A DNA stretch of 64,000 bases from Streptomyces sclerotialus. GTDB lineage: Bacteria; Actinomycetota; Actinomycetes; Streptomycetales; Streptomycetaceae. The translations under genes and the position numbers were made by a program. This document shows, in pieces, positions 43,775 to 51,919 of the stretch (position 1 is the stretch's first letter; each line of letters begins with the position of its first letter). The notes beneath the pieces are model-generated. The model saw only the letters and a list, made by a program, of their open reading frames with translations, made no database searches and was not told the DNA's origin. The stretch is from NCBI GenBank assembly GCA_000719105.1, contig JODX01000014.1:1-64000 (forward strand). Reading direction: 5' to 3'.

Positions 43775-43914
43775 GCCAACAGATTATGCGCGTGGACTGA
43801 CCGTGCGCTACCGAACGACTACGTGCGCCGTATGCGATCGGTCACGGTTCAAGCACCCCGAATGGGTGGTCAACTACGCGTCCTCGGCCCGGAGTCGGGC
43901 GGACGGCCGTCCCG

Positions 43915-44790
43915 TCAGCCCCCGGACTCCGCCGCGTGCGGGCTCAGCACACCCACGCTGACCAGCACGATGATGACGATGCCGAGCGCGATGCGGTACC
44001 ACACGAAGGGCATGAAGCTCTTCGTCGTGATGAACTTCATGAACCACGCGATCACCGCGTACCCCACGAGGAACGCCACGATCGTGGCGAAAATCGTCGG
44101 TCCCCAGGAGACATGGCCGCCCTCGGTCGCGTCCTTGAGCTCGAAGAGGCCGGAGGCGAGTACCGCGGGGATGGCGAGGAGGAAGGAGTAACGGGCCGCG
44201 GCCTCACGGCTGTAGCCCATGAGGAGGCCGCCGCTGATGGTGGCGCCGGAACGGGAGACGCCCGGAATCAGGGCCATGGCCTGGCAGACGCCGAAGAGCA
44301 GGCCGTCCCGGACGTTCAGGTCCTGCAGTCCCTTGCGCTGTTTCATCGCCCGGTGCCGGCCGCCCGTCTCGTCGCGCGCCGCCAGCCGGTCCGCGACGCC
44401 GAGGACGACGCCCATCACGATCAGCATGGTCGCGGTGATGCGGAGGTCGCGGAACGGCCCCTCGATCTGGTCCTTGAGCGTCACGCCCAGCAGGCCGATC
44501 GGGATGGAGCCGACGATGACGAGCCAGCCCATCTGCGCGTCGTGGTCCCGCCGCGCCTCCTTGCTGGTCAGCGACCGGAACCAGGCGGAGATGATCCGCG
44601 CGATGTCCTTGCGGAAGTAGATCAGCACCGCGGCCTCCGTGCCGATCTGCGTGATCGCGGTGAAGGCCGCGCCGGGGTCCTCCCAGCCGGAGAACGCCGC
44701 GGTCAGGCGCAGATGGGCGCTGGAGGAGATGGGGAGGAACTCCGTCAGTCCCTGGACGAGTCCGAGGATGAGGGATTCAAACCAAGACAT
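43915..44790 (-). CDS. uppP: Undecaprenyl-diphosphatase
   Basis: A 291-residue BacA/UppP membrane phosphatase that recycles the lipid carrier for cell-wall synthesis. Its hallmark motifs are complete: MSWFESLILGLVQGLTEFLPISSSAHLRL at the start and ALIPGVSRSGATISGGLLMG in the second half. About eight helices are visible. Overexpression of this family gives bacitracin resistance. It stands alone; the start ATG 44790 begins the first motif. Confidence 0.95.
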   Translation of the reverse strand: MSWFESLILGLVQGLTEFLPISSSAHLRLTAAFSGWEDPGAAFTAITQIGTEAAVLIYFRKDIARIISAWFRSLTSKEARRDHDAQMGWLVIVGSIPIGLLGVTLKDQIEGPFRDLRITATMLIVMGVVLGVADRLAARDETGGRHRAMKQRKGLQDLNVRDGLLFGVCQAMALIPGVSRSGATISGGLLMGYSREAAARYSFLLAIPAVLASGLFELKDATEGGHVSWGPTIFATIVAFLVGYAVIAWFMKFITTKSFMPFVWYRIALGIVIIVLVSVGVLSPHAAESGG

Positions 44791-45003
44791 GGAGTACGTG
44801 GTCCAGAGCTGCTCGTGGGCGGGCCGACGGGGGCACGCCGTGGCCGCGGTGGACGCTGATCGCGGGTGCCGGGGGGCAGCGTAGCGCCCGAAAGTGACGG
44901 GCTCGCCACAGGGGCTTCGCGGGGACTCCGCAGGGCGTCCGGGCGCATGTGTCCGCGGTGCGCGGTGGTGGAGGGGCGGTGCGGCCGGCGGCCGTCCGGG
45001 GTG
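44791..45003. other. Divergent intergenic region, first part
   Basis: About 210 bases between the uppP start and the sugar-operon promoter. No gene is visible. It must hold the uppP promoter, but I could not pick a convincing pair of boxes. Confidence 0.35.
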
Positions 45004-45057
45004 TTGACCGGTCATCGGGGCGCGACATACGTTGCAGCGGCGGAAGAAAGCGCTTGC
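45004..45057 (+). promoter_or_regulatory. Promoter and LacI-type operator of the sugar-type operon
   Basis: TTGACC (45004-45009), an 18-base spacer and TACGTT (45028-45033) form the promoter, with a start near 45040. GAAAGCGCTTGC (45046-45057), with the palindromic core AAGCGCTT, lies directly after the start. It matches the general LacI/GalR operator form (AANCGNTT). Repression by a LacI-family protein encoded elsewhere is predicted. Confidence 0.72.
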
Positions 45058-45111
45058 TGTCGCCGGTCCCCGGCGTCGGCGGGCACCTTCCCACCTCTGC
45101 CGTGACGACCG

Positions 45112-46386
45112 ATGACGACCGATGGAGTGCTGATCACGTCCATGTCCACACCCAGCGACGCATCCGGCCCCGACACTCCGCCGAGCCGGCCCCTCGACGG
45201 CCGCCGCATCCGGGTCGCGATCATCGGCACCGGCGGTATCGCCCGGGGCTGCCATCTGCCCGCGCTCACCGCGCTCGCCGAGGAGGGCGAGACGGAGGTC
45301 GTGGCCGCGGTCGACATCGACGCCGACGCGGTCCGGACGTTCTGCGCGGACGCGGGCATCCCGCACGCGTACACCGATCTGGACCGCATGCTGGCGGAAC
45401 AGCGCCCCGACCTGGTCGCCGTCTGCACCCCGCCGACCCTGCACCGCGAGCAGACGGTGGCCGCGCTGCGGGCCGGCGCCTGGGTGTGGTGCGAGAAGCC
45501 GCCGGTCCCCACGCTCGCCGACTTCGACGCCGTGGAGGCCGAGGAGGGCGCCGACGGGGGCCCGTACGCCTCGATCGTCTTCCAGCACCGCTTCGGCTCG
45601 GGCTCGCGGCACGTGCGGCGGCTGCTCGCCGAGCGGGCCATGGGACGCCCGCTCGTGGCGCACTGCCAGACCACCTGGTACCGCGACGCCGCCTACTACG
45701 CCGTGCCCTGGCGCGGCCGCTGGGAGACCGAGGGCGGCGGACCCGCCATGGGCCACGGCATCCACCAGATGGACCTGCTGCTCGACCTGCTCGGTCCGTG
45801 GAGCGAGGTGCGGGCCATGGCGGGGCGGCTGGTCCACGACCTGGAGACCGAGGACGTCTCGACCGCCCTCGTGCGCTTCGAGAACGGTGCGATGGCCACC
45901 GTCGTCAACAGCGTCCTCAGCCCCGACGAGGTCAGCCGCATACGCATCGACTGCGAGCGCGCCACCGTCGAGCTCACCCACCTGTACGGCCACAGCAACC
46001 AGAACTGGCGCGTCACCCCCGCCCCGGACGTGCCCGACGCGGACGCGACGGCCTGGCGGGACTTCGGCGCGGACGTGCCGAGCTCACACCTGGCGCAGCT
46101 GCGGGAGCTGGTGGCGAGCATGCGCGCCGGGGAACGGCCGCGGGCCAGCGGCGCCGACGGGCGGACCAGCCTGGAGCTGATCACCGCGATCTACAAGTCG
46201 GCGTTCACGGACACCACCGTACGGGCCGGGGAGATCGGGCCCGGCGACCCGTACTACACGGCCCTGCACGGAGGCGCGCCCGGCTGGGCGCCCGCTGCCG
46301 GGACGCCCGCGACCGGGACGCCCGCGACCGGGACGCCCGCGACCGGGACGCCCGCGACCGCCGAGAGCCGGGAGATCGCCGTATGA
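45112..46386 (+). CDS. Gfo/Idh/MocA family oxidoreductase (sugar operon)
   Basis: A protein of about 424 residues. The Rossmann motif VAIIGTGGIARGCHLPAL is near residue 35, the catalytic-region motif is WCEKPPVPT, and HGIHQMDLLLDLLGPW is typical of the C-terminal domain. It probably oxidises a sugar or sugar acid. The C-terminus is extended by four GTPAT repeats encoded by a 15-base tandem repeat. ATG 45142 (MSTPSDAS) is an alternative start; neither has a strong ribosome site. It overlaps the DUF6807 gene (ATGA). Confidence 0.8.
   Translation: MTTDGVLITSMSTPSDASGPDTPPSRPLDGRRIRVAIIGTGGIARGCHLPALTALAEEGETEVVAAVDIDADAVRTFCADAGIPHAYTDLDRMLAEQRPDLVAVCTPPTLHREQTVAALRAGAWVWCEKPPVPTLADFDAVEAEEGADGGPYASIVFQHRFGSGSRHVRRLLAERAMGRPLVAHCQTTWYRDAAYYAVPWRGRWETEGGGPAMGHGIHQMDLLLDLLGPWSEVRAMAGRLVHDLETEDVSTALVRFENGAMATVVNSVLSPDEVSRIRIDCERATVELTHLYGHSNQNWRVTPAPDVPDADATAWRDFGADVPSSHLAQLRELVASMRAGERPRASGADGRTSLELITAIYKSAFTDTTVRAGEIGPGDPYYTALHGGAPGWAPAAGTPATGTPATGTPATGTPATAESREIAV
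46300..46359 (+). repeat. Four-copy 15-bp in-frame tandem repeat
   Basis: GGGACGCCCGCGACC is repeated exactly four times, giving (GTPAT)4 near the C-terminus of the oxidoreductase. Identical third positions point to recent slippage, so copy number probably varies between strains. Confidence 0.9.
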
Positions 46387-47318
46387 CCGCCCACGACGGC
46401 CTGCGCATCGTCCACGCCCACGGTGACCGGATCACGGTCACCGAGCCCACCACCGGCGTCGAGCTGTTCGCCTACGTCTACCGGCCGGAGGCGGCCTGGG
46501 AGGCGCCTAAGCCCTACCTGCACCCGGTCCGGACACTCAAGGGTGACGTCGTCACCGACTACCGGCCCAACGACCACCGCTGGCACAAGGGCCTCCAGCT
46601 CACCGCCTCGCACCTGTCCGGGCAGAACCTGTGGGGCGGCAACAGCTATGTGCACGGGGAGGGGTACCTCCCCCTTCCCGAGCGGGTGGGGTCGATGGCG
46701 CACGTCGGCTTCGACGCGGTCACCGCGGACGGCGACCGCGTCGTCATCGCCGAGCGGCTCACCTGGCACCCGTACACCGGTGAGCTGTGGGCCGACGAGG
46801 AGCGCCGCATCGAGGTGCACGACGTCGATCCGGCGGCCGGGTCCTGGGCGCTGACCTGGACCAGCGCCATCACCAACCGGCGCGACGAGCCGCTGCTCTT
46901 CGGCAGCCCGACCACCGCCGGGCGCGAGAACGCGGGCTACACGGGCCTGTTCTGGCGAGGCCCGCGGGGCTTCCGGGACGGCCGGGTCATCGGGCCCGAC
47001 GCGGAGGGGCCCGGGCTGATGGCGAGCCAGTCGCCCTGGCTCGCGTACTCGGCGGAGCACGACGTCACCGACGGCCACGCCACGCTGGTCTTCGCGCATG
47101 CCCCCGAGAACGACCACGACGGGGCCCGGGGCGCCCACCCCGCCCACTGGTTCGTGCGCAACGAGCCCTTCGCCGCCGTCGCCCCGTCCTGGGCCTTCCA
47201 CGACGAGCTGCAGCTCGCGCCGGGCGACACGCTCACCCGCCGCTACCGGGTCGTCGTGGCCGACGGGGCCTGGGAGCGGGAGGAGATCGCCAAGTACCTG
47301 GAGGCGCACCCGTGGTGA
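46383..47318 (+). CDS. PmoA/DUF6807 family protein
   Basis: A 311-residue cytosolic protein, beta-rich. The family signature is clear: LFAYVYRPEAAWEAPKPYLHPVRTLKGDVVTDYRPNDHRWHKGL, with many His/Asp/Arg residues, then FWRGPRGF and a C-terminal WFVRNEPFAAVAPSWAF. These proteins accompany sugar oxidoreductases of the Gfo/Idh/MocA family and are proposed to act on sugar derivatives; no activity is established to my knowledge. It is coupled to both neighbours by 4-base overlaps. Confidence 0.82.
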   Translation: MTAHDGLRIVHAHGDRITVTEPTTGVELFAYVYRPEAAWEAPKPYLHPVRTLKGDVVTDYRPNDHRWHKGLQLTASHLSGQNLWGGNSYVHGEGYLPLPERVGSMAHVGFDAVTADGDRVVIAERLTWHPYTGELWADEERRIEVHDVDPAAGSWALTWTSAITNRRDEPLLFGSPTTAGRENAGYTGLFWRGPRGFRDGRVIGPDAEGPGLMASQSPWLAYSAEHDVTDGHATLVFAHAPENDHDGARGAHPAHWFVRNEPFAAVAPSWAFHDELQLAPGDTLTRRYRVVVADGAWEREEIAKYLEAHPW

Positions 47319-48055
47319 CGGAGGCAGGGGCCGGTGCCGTGACGTCCGGCTTCGCGGGTCTGCCCGGCGCGGTCGCCCTCTCGCACCTGTCCGTGTACGA
47401 CTGGCCGGCGGCCGACGGGGTGTGCGGCGGCAGCCCCCATCTGCACCTGACCTGCTCGGAGGCGTACGTCGTCACGGGCGGGCGCGGTGCGGTGCAGACG
47501 CTGACCACGTCCGGGTACGAAGTCACGCCCCTCGTGCCCGGCACGGTCGCCTGGTTCACCCCGGGCACCATCCACCGGCTGGTGAACGAGGACGGGCTGC
47601 GCATCACGGTGCTGATGCAGAACAGCGGGCTCCCGGAGGCGGGCGACGCCGTGCTCACGCTGCCGCCGGAGTACCTCGCGGACCCGGACACGTACGCCGC
47701 CGCGACCGTCGTTCCGGCGGACGCCCCGGAAGAGGAGCGGGAGCGGATCGCGCGCGCCCGGCGCGATCTCGCGCTGGAGGGCTACCGGGCGCTGCGCGAC
47801 GCCGACGGTCCCGAGCCGCTGGCGGCGTTCCACCGGGCCGCCGCCGCGCTGGTCCGGCCCCGGCTCGCCGAGTGGCGGGAACGCTGGGAGCGCGGCGCCC
47901 GTGCGGCCGCGGCGGCCACCGGCGACCAGCTCGGCCGCCTGCAGCGCGGTGACGTCTCGCACCTGGGCGACGCCGTCGTACGGGCGGAACAGCCGTCGGA
48001 GCACGGGAGGTTCGGGATGTGCGGGCGGCTGGACGTGTACCGGGGCACGTGCTGA
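47315..48055 (+). CDS. Cupin-domain protein of the sugar operon
   Basis: A 246-residue protein. The cupin barrel is about residues 25-115: PHLHLTCSEAYVVTGGRGAVQTL (H-x-H-x5-E metal ligands) and PGTVAWFTPGTIHRLVNED (second His). A helical C-terminal domain follows. It may be an isomerase, epimerase or sugar-binding regulator. GTG 47315 overlaps the previous stop (GTGA). A 26-base exact duplication spans its stop codon. Confidence 0.72.
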   Translation: MTEAGAGAVTSGFAGLPGAVALSHLSVYDWPAADGVCGGSPHLHLTCSEAYVVTGGRGAVQTLTTSGYEVTPLVPGTVAWFTPGTIHRLVNEDGLRITVLMQNSGLPEAGDAVLTLPPEYLADPDTYAAATVVPADAPEEERERIARARRDLALEGYRALRDADGPEPLAAFHRAAAALVRPRLAEWRERWERGARAAAAATGDQLGRLQRGDVSHLGDAVVRAEQPSEHGRFGMCGRLDVYRGTC

Positions 48056-48083
48056 GCGACGTGTACCGGGGCACGTGCTGAGC
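48032..48083. repeat. 26-bp perfect direct duplication across a stop codon
   Basis: The 26 bases at 48032-48057, beginning GACGTGTACCGGGGCA and including the TGA stop, recur exactly at 48058-48083. It is a simple tandem duplication that leaves the protein unchanged because the stop lies in the first copy. Confidence 0.9.
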
Positions 48084-48121
48084 CGCCGAGCGGGCGTCCT
48101 GACCTGCCGGAGGGGGTGCGG

Positions 48122-48898
48122 TCACCGGCCCCGCAGGTGGTGGCGCTTGCGCCAGGCCACCACCGCACCGGCCAGGGCCGGGACGGCGATGCACGCCATG
48201 GCGATCAGGAACGCGGGTGAGGTCGGCGTCGAGGCGCGGGCGCCGGCCACCACGTACGCCGCGGTGTTCGGGATCGAGCCCAGCCCCGTGGCGAGCAGGA
48301 ACGGCAGCCAGCCCATACGGGAGACGGACGCGCAGTAGTTCGACGCCCAGAACGGCACCCCGGGGAACAGCCGGGCCGCGAGCACCGAGCGGAAACCGTG
48401 CCGGCTGAGCTGCCCGTCGACGGCCTTCAGCCAGCGGCCCCGCAGCAGGGGCCGCAACGCGTCCTGCCCGAGCAGCCGGCCGAGACCGAACGCGATGCCC
48501 GCCCCGAGCACCGTGCCCGCGATCGCGGTGCCCAGTCCGAGCTGGGAGCCGAACAGGGCGCCCGCCGCCAGATTGAGCAGCGGCCGCGGCACGAACGCCA
48601 CCGTGCACAGCCCGTACGCCGCCGCGAACACCAGCGCCGCCGCGGCGCCGCCGAGCTGGGCGGGCCAGCCGTCGGACAGCAGCCGCTGTGGTTCGAACAG
48701 CAGCACGCTCGACGCGGCCCCCGCGAGGAGCGCCAGGAGCAGCGAGAACCGGGCCCAGGGTGAGAGCAGCGCACGGCTGCAGCGTGCGGCGAGACCCGTG
48801 GGGGAGGCGGGCGGGACGGGTGTGACCGGTGCGACTGATGCGACGGGCGGGGAGGTGGCCGTCGCGGTGCCCCCAGAGCGGGTGGTGGCATCGAGCAT
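48122..48898 (-). CDS. TVP38/TMEM64 (DedA-like VTT domain) membrane protein
   Basis: A 258-residue membrane protein. After a Thr/Pro-rich cytoplasmic arm come about five to six helices. The VTT signature is present: FVPRPLLNLAAGALFGSQLG, GTVLGAGIAFGLGRLLG, and RLFPGVPFWASNYCASVSRMGWLPFLLATGLGSIPN. The family moves phospholipids or polyprenyl lipids. It appears leaderless: TACTGT (minus 48910-48905) is 6 bases before ATG 48898; a longer reading from 49027 is unlikely. Confidence 0.84.
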   Translation of the reverse strand: MLDATTRSGGTATATSPPVASVAPVTPVPPASPTGLAARCSRALLSPWARFSLLLALLAGAASSVLLFEPQRLLSDGWPAQLGGAAAALVFAAAYGLCTVAFVPRPLLNLAAGALFGSQLGLGTAIAGTVLGAGIAFGLGRLLGQDALRPLLRGRWLKAVDGQLSRHGFRSVLAARLFPGVPFWASNYCASVSRMGWLPFLLATGLGSIPNTAAYVVAGARASTPTSPAFLIAMACIAVPALAGAVVAWRKRHHLRGR

Positions 48899-49416
48899 TC
48901 GGCGACAGTAACCGACCTGTGTATGTGATCGCCGTATGGAACGTCTCAGGGCTGTCACAGGATGCCGAACAGCGGATGTGCCGGGTGAGGCGGCCGGAGC
49001 GTCCCTTTCGTCGGCACGTGCTGACACGGTTCACCTCTCTGTACCCCCCGTTGGCCGCCGGCGGGGCGTGCGCGTACCGGCGGGGGCACGGCCCACCTCT
49101 CGCCCCTGACCTGGCAGGACGGGCGTGCACGCGCGCTGCCGGGGCTTCACGGCGGCCGCTTCCGGCGAGTACGGCCGTACCACCGGGGCACCCGCGTCGC
49201 GGGCGGCCGGGAAACCCGAACGCCCCTTCTCCGCCGCCCACTCCGCGCGCCGCCGTGTGAAGCATCTCTCGCCCTCTCCCGCCCTCTCCCGCCCTCTCCC
49301 GCCATCTCTCGCCGGAAGCCGTCCCGCGTGCCGCTTCCGGTGCCGTCCGTCCCGGCGGTCCCGCCCGTCGCGAAAATCGTTCGACGCGGACGGACGCGTC
49401 GGCGATGATCGACGCC
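48899..49416. other. Gene-free region upstream of tuf, with 10-bp tandem repeats
   Basis: About 500 bases with no convincing gene. GCCCTCTCCC is repeated three times exactly at 49271-49300 and flanked by degenerate copies (49262-49313). The pyrimidine-rich tract (C/T on the plus strand) is unusual for this sequence. Confidence 0.6.
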
Positions 49417-49521
49417 ATGTTCCGGCACGCCTTCGTCCTCGCAGCATCCGCGGCAGTCGCGGATGCCCCGAAGGCTGCCCTTCTCATCGTCGCGGCCGCC
49501 GCAGACGGCGCCCGAAGCTGA
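49417..49521 (+). CDS. Possible Ala-rich leader peptide upstream of tuf
   Basis: A 34-codon frame, starting MFRHAFVLAASAAVADAPK and ending GARS-stop, with 14 Ala residues. GATGAT (49404-49409) lies 7 bases before its ATG, and TCGACG (49381-49386) is a possible -35 at 17 bases, so it may be leaderless. A hairpin (49543-49581) separates it from tuf. The pattern fits amino-acid-sensitive attenuation, but the reading may also be chance. Confidence 0.35.
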   Translation: MFRHAFVLAASAAVADAPKAALLIVAAAADGARS

Positions 49522-49542
49522 CTCTCCCCGGATCATCCCGGC

Positions 49543-49581
49543 GGACCCCGTAGGGGGAGGGTCGGGAAGACCGCGGGGTCC
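49543..49581 (+). terminator. Possible attenuator hairpin upstream of tuf
   Basis: GGACCCCG (49543-49550) is complementary to CGGGGTCC (49574-49581) across a 23-base loop. It has no T tract and lies about 90 bases before the tuf start. Confidence 0.4.
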
Positions 49582-49673
49582 CCGTTCCGGCCGATCCGTC
49601 GCGTGCGCTGTGTGCGCCGCGTTCCGCGCCGGGACCGTCAGAAGTACCACTGAACAGGCTTCGAGGTACCGCC

Positions 49674-50852
49674 ATGCCCAAGACGGCTTACGTCCGCACG
49701 AAACCCCACCTCAACATCGGCACGATGGGTCACGTCGACCACGGCAAGACCACCCTGACCGCCGCGATCACCAAGGTCCTCGCCGAGCGCGGCTCCGGCG
49801 ACAGCACCCGCTACGTCCCGTTCGACCGGATCGACAAGGCGCCGGAGGAGGCGGCGCGCGGCATCACCATCAACATCGCGCACGTCGAGTACGAGACCGA
49901 CACCCGGCACTACGCGCACGTCGACATGCCCGGCCACGCCGACTACGTCAAGAACATGGTCACCGGTGCGGCGCAGCTCGACGGGGCGATCCTCGTCGTC
50001 TCCGCGCTCGACGGGATCATGCCGCAGACCGCCGAGCACGTGCTGCTCGCCCGGCAGGTGGGCGTCGACCACATCGTCGTCGCCCTCAACAAGGCCGACG
50101 CGGGCGACGAGGAGCTCACCGACCTCGTCGAGCTGGAGGTCCGCGAACTGCTCACCGCGCACGGCTACGGGGGCGACTCCGTCCCCGTCGTACGGGTCTC
50201 CGGGCTGAAGGCCCTGGAGGGCGACCCGCGCTGGACGGCGGCGGTCGAGGCGCTGCTCGACGCGGTGGACACGTACGTGCCCGTGCCGGAGCGGTACCTG
50301 GACGCGCCGTTCCTGCTGCCGGTCGAGAACGTGCTCACCATCACCGGCCGCGGCACCGTCGTCACCGGCGCCGTCGAACGGGGCACCGTCCGCGTGGGCG
50401 ACCGCGTGGAGGTGCTCGGCGCGGAGCTGGAGACCGTGGTCACCGGACTGGAGACCTTCGGCAAGCCCATGGAGGAGGCCCAGGCCGGCGACAACGTGGC
50501 GCTGCTGCTGCGCGGCGTCCCGCGCGACGCCGTACGGCGCGGGCACATCGTCGCCGCGCCCGGCAGCGTCACGACCGGCCGCCGTTTCACGGCTCAGGTG
50601 TACGTCCTCTCGGCGCGCGAGGGCGGCCGTACGACCCCGCTCACGACCGGCTACCGGCCGCAGTTCTACCTCCGCACCGCGGACGTGGTCGGCGACGTCG
50701 ACCTCGGGGAGACGGCGGTCGCCCGGCCCGGCGACACCGTCACGATGACGGTCGAGCTGGGCCGCGAGGTCCCGCTGGAGCCCGGCCTCGGCTTCGCGAT
50801 CCGCGAGGGCGGGCGCACGGTCGGGGCGGGGACGGTGACCTCGGTCGGCTGA
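49674..50852 (+). CDS. tuf3: Elongation factor Tu, divergent third type (EF-Tu3)
   Basis: A 392-residue GTPase that delivers aminoacyl-tRNA to the ribosome. The G motifs are intact: GHVDHGKT (P loop), [15 protein letters not shown] (effector), [12 protein letters not shown] and NKAD. Domains 2 and 3 are complete. It stands alone, not in the str operon with rpsL/rpsG/fusA, and differs from canonical EF-Tu1 at many positions (for example DMPGH instead of DCPGH). It therefore corresponds to the extra tuf3 of streptomycetes, which is reported to respond to amino-acid starvation. No strong ribosome site: CGAGGTACCGCC ATG. Confidence 0.92.
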   Translation: MPKTAYVRTKPHLNIGTMGHVDHGKTTLTAAITKVLAERGSGDSTRYVPFDRIDKAPEEAARGITINIAHVEYETDTRHYAHVDMPGHADYVKNMVTGAAQLDGAILVVSALDGIMPQTAEHVLLARQVGVDHIVVALNKADAGDEELTDLVELEVRELLTAHGYGGDSVPVVRVSGLKALEGDPRWTAAVEALLDAVDTYVPVPERYLDAPFLLPVENVLTITGRGTVVTGAVERGTVRVGDRVEVLGAELETVVTGLETFGKPMEEAQAGDNVALLLRGVPRDAVRRGHIVAAPGSVTTGRRFTAQVYVLSAREGGRTTPLTTGYRPQFYLRTADVVGDVDLGETAVARPGDTVTMTVELGREVPLEPGLGFAIREGGRTVGAGTVTSVG

Positions 50853-50930
50853 GCGGACACCTCCTGACGGGTGCCCGTCCCCACCGGGCGGGCACCCGTC
50901 ACCGCGCGGCCCGGCGGCACAATGGGTCCC

Positions 50931-51776
50931 GTGAACGAGCCCATACCCGTCACCCGGGTCACCGACCACGGGACCGCCAAGCTCATGCCGGACGTCGACC
51001 GGGAGCGCGCCTGGCTGCTGACGGTCGACGGGGCGCCGCAGTCGTACGTCGACCTCGACGAGCCGACGCACCTCGAGTTCGAGTACGCGCGGCGGCTCGG
51101 GCACGCGCTGGACACGGTGGCCGGACCGGGGCGGCCGCTCGACGTGCTGCACCTCGGCGGGGGCGCGCTCACGCTGCCGCGGTACGTCGCGGCCACCCGG
51201 CCCGGCTCCCGCCAGGACGTCGTCGAGGCCGACCGCGGGCTGCTGGACCTGGTCGCCGAGCATCTGCCCCTGCCCGGCGACGCGCGGATCGCGCTGCACG
51301 GCGCCGACGCCCGGGAGTGGCTCGAGGCGGCACCGGCCGGCTCCGCCGACGTCCTGGTCGCGGACGTCTTCGGCGGCTCCCGCGTCCCGGCGCACCTGAC
51401 GACGGAGGCGTACGCGCGCGCGGCCGCCCGGGTGCTGCGCGGCGACGGGGTCTACCTGGCCAACCTCGCGGACGCCGCGCCCTTCGCCTTCCTGCGCTCC
51501 CAGCTGGCCACGCTGGCCACGGTCTTCGCCGAACTCGCGCTCGTCGCCGAGCCGGCCGTGCTGCGCGGCCGGCGCTTCGGCAACGCCGTGCTCCTCGCCG
51601 CCCACCACCCGCTCGACATCGCCCCGCTCGCCCGCCGCACCGCCGCCGACGTCTTCCCGGCCCGCGTCGAGCACGGCAGGGCGCTGCGCGACTTCGTCGG
51701 CGCCGCCGTCCCCGTGCGCGACGAGGACGCCGTACCGTCGCCCGAGCCGCCCGACGGGGCCTTCGGCATCGGCTGA
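50931..51776 (+). CDS. Spermidine synthase-like (SAM-fold) protein
   Basis: A 281-residue cytosolic protein. The methyltransferase-type glycine motif DVLHLGGGALTLPRYVA is at about residue 67, VEADRGLL is the acidic second strand, and HGADAREWL then DVLVADVFGG match the aminopropyltransferase pattern. The polyamine-binding residues are not obvious, so the substrate is uncertain; fused-MFS/spermidine synthase relatives are common. CACAAT (50918-50923) is 7 bases before GTG 50931, so it may be leaderless. Confidence 0.75.
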   Translation: MNEPIPVTRVTDHGTAKLMPDVDRERAWLLTVDGAPQSYVDLDEPTHLEFEYARRLGHALDTVAGPGRPLDVLHLGGGALTLPRYVAATRPGSRQDVVEADRGLLDLVAEHLPLPGDARIALHGADAREWLEAAPAGSADVLVADVFGGSRVPAHLTTEAYARAAARVLRGDGVYLANLADAAPFAFLRSQLATLATVFAELALVAEPAVLRGRRFGNAVLLAAHHPLDIAPLARRTAADVFPARVEHGRALRDFVGAAVPVRDEDAVPSPEPPDGAFGIG

Positions 51777-51793
51777 GGGCCGGCCCGGCCGGA

Positions 51794-51823
51794 GGGACGC
51801 GGGGCGTCCCCTCCCCGCGTCCC
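51794..51823 (+). terminator. GC-rich hairpin terminator
   Basis: GGGACGCGGGG (51794-51804) is exactly complementary to CCCCGCGTCCC (51813-51823), nested in GGCCGG/CCGGCC flanks. It lies 18 bases after the stop codon. Confidence 0.75.
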
Positions 51824-51919
51824 CGTCGGCCGGGGCCCGAATCAGCTCAAAGACGGCTGCCGGTCCACCGGGCCCGCGTGCCAGGCTGACAGGACCTGTC
51901 CCGGAAGGCTCGGTCCGTC

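Noticed and set aside
49262..49313. CRISPR-like array
   Set aside because: Units are only 10 bp with no spacers; it is a simple tandem repeat and no cas gene is present.
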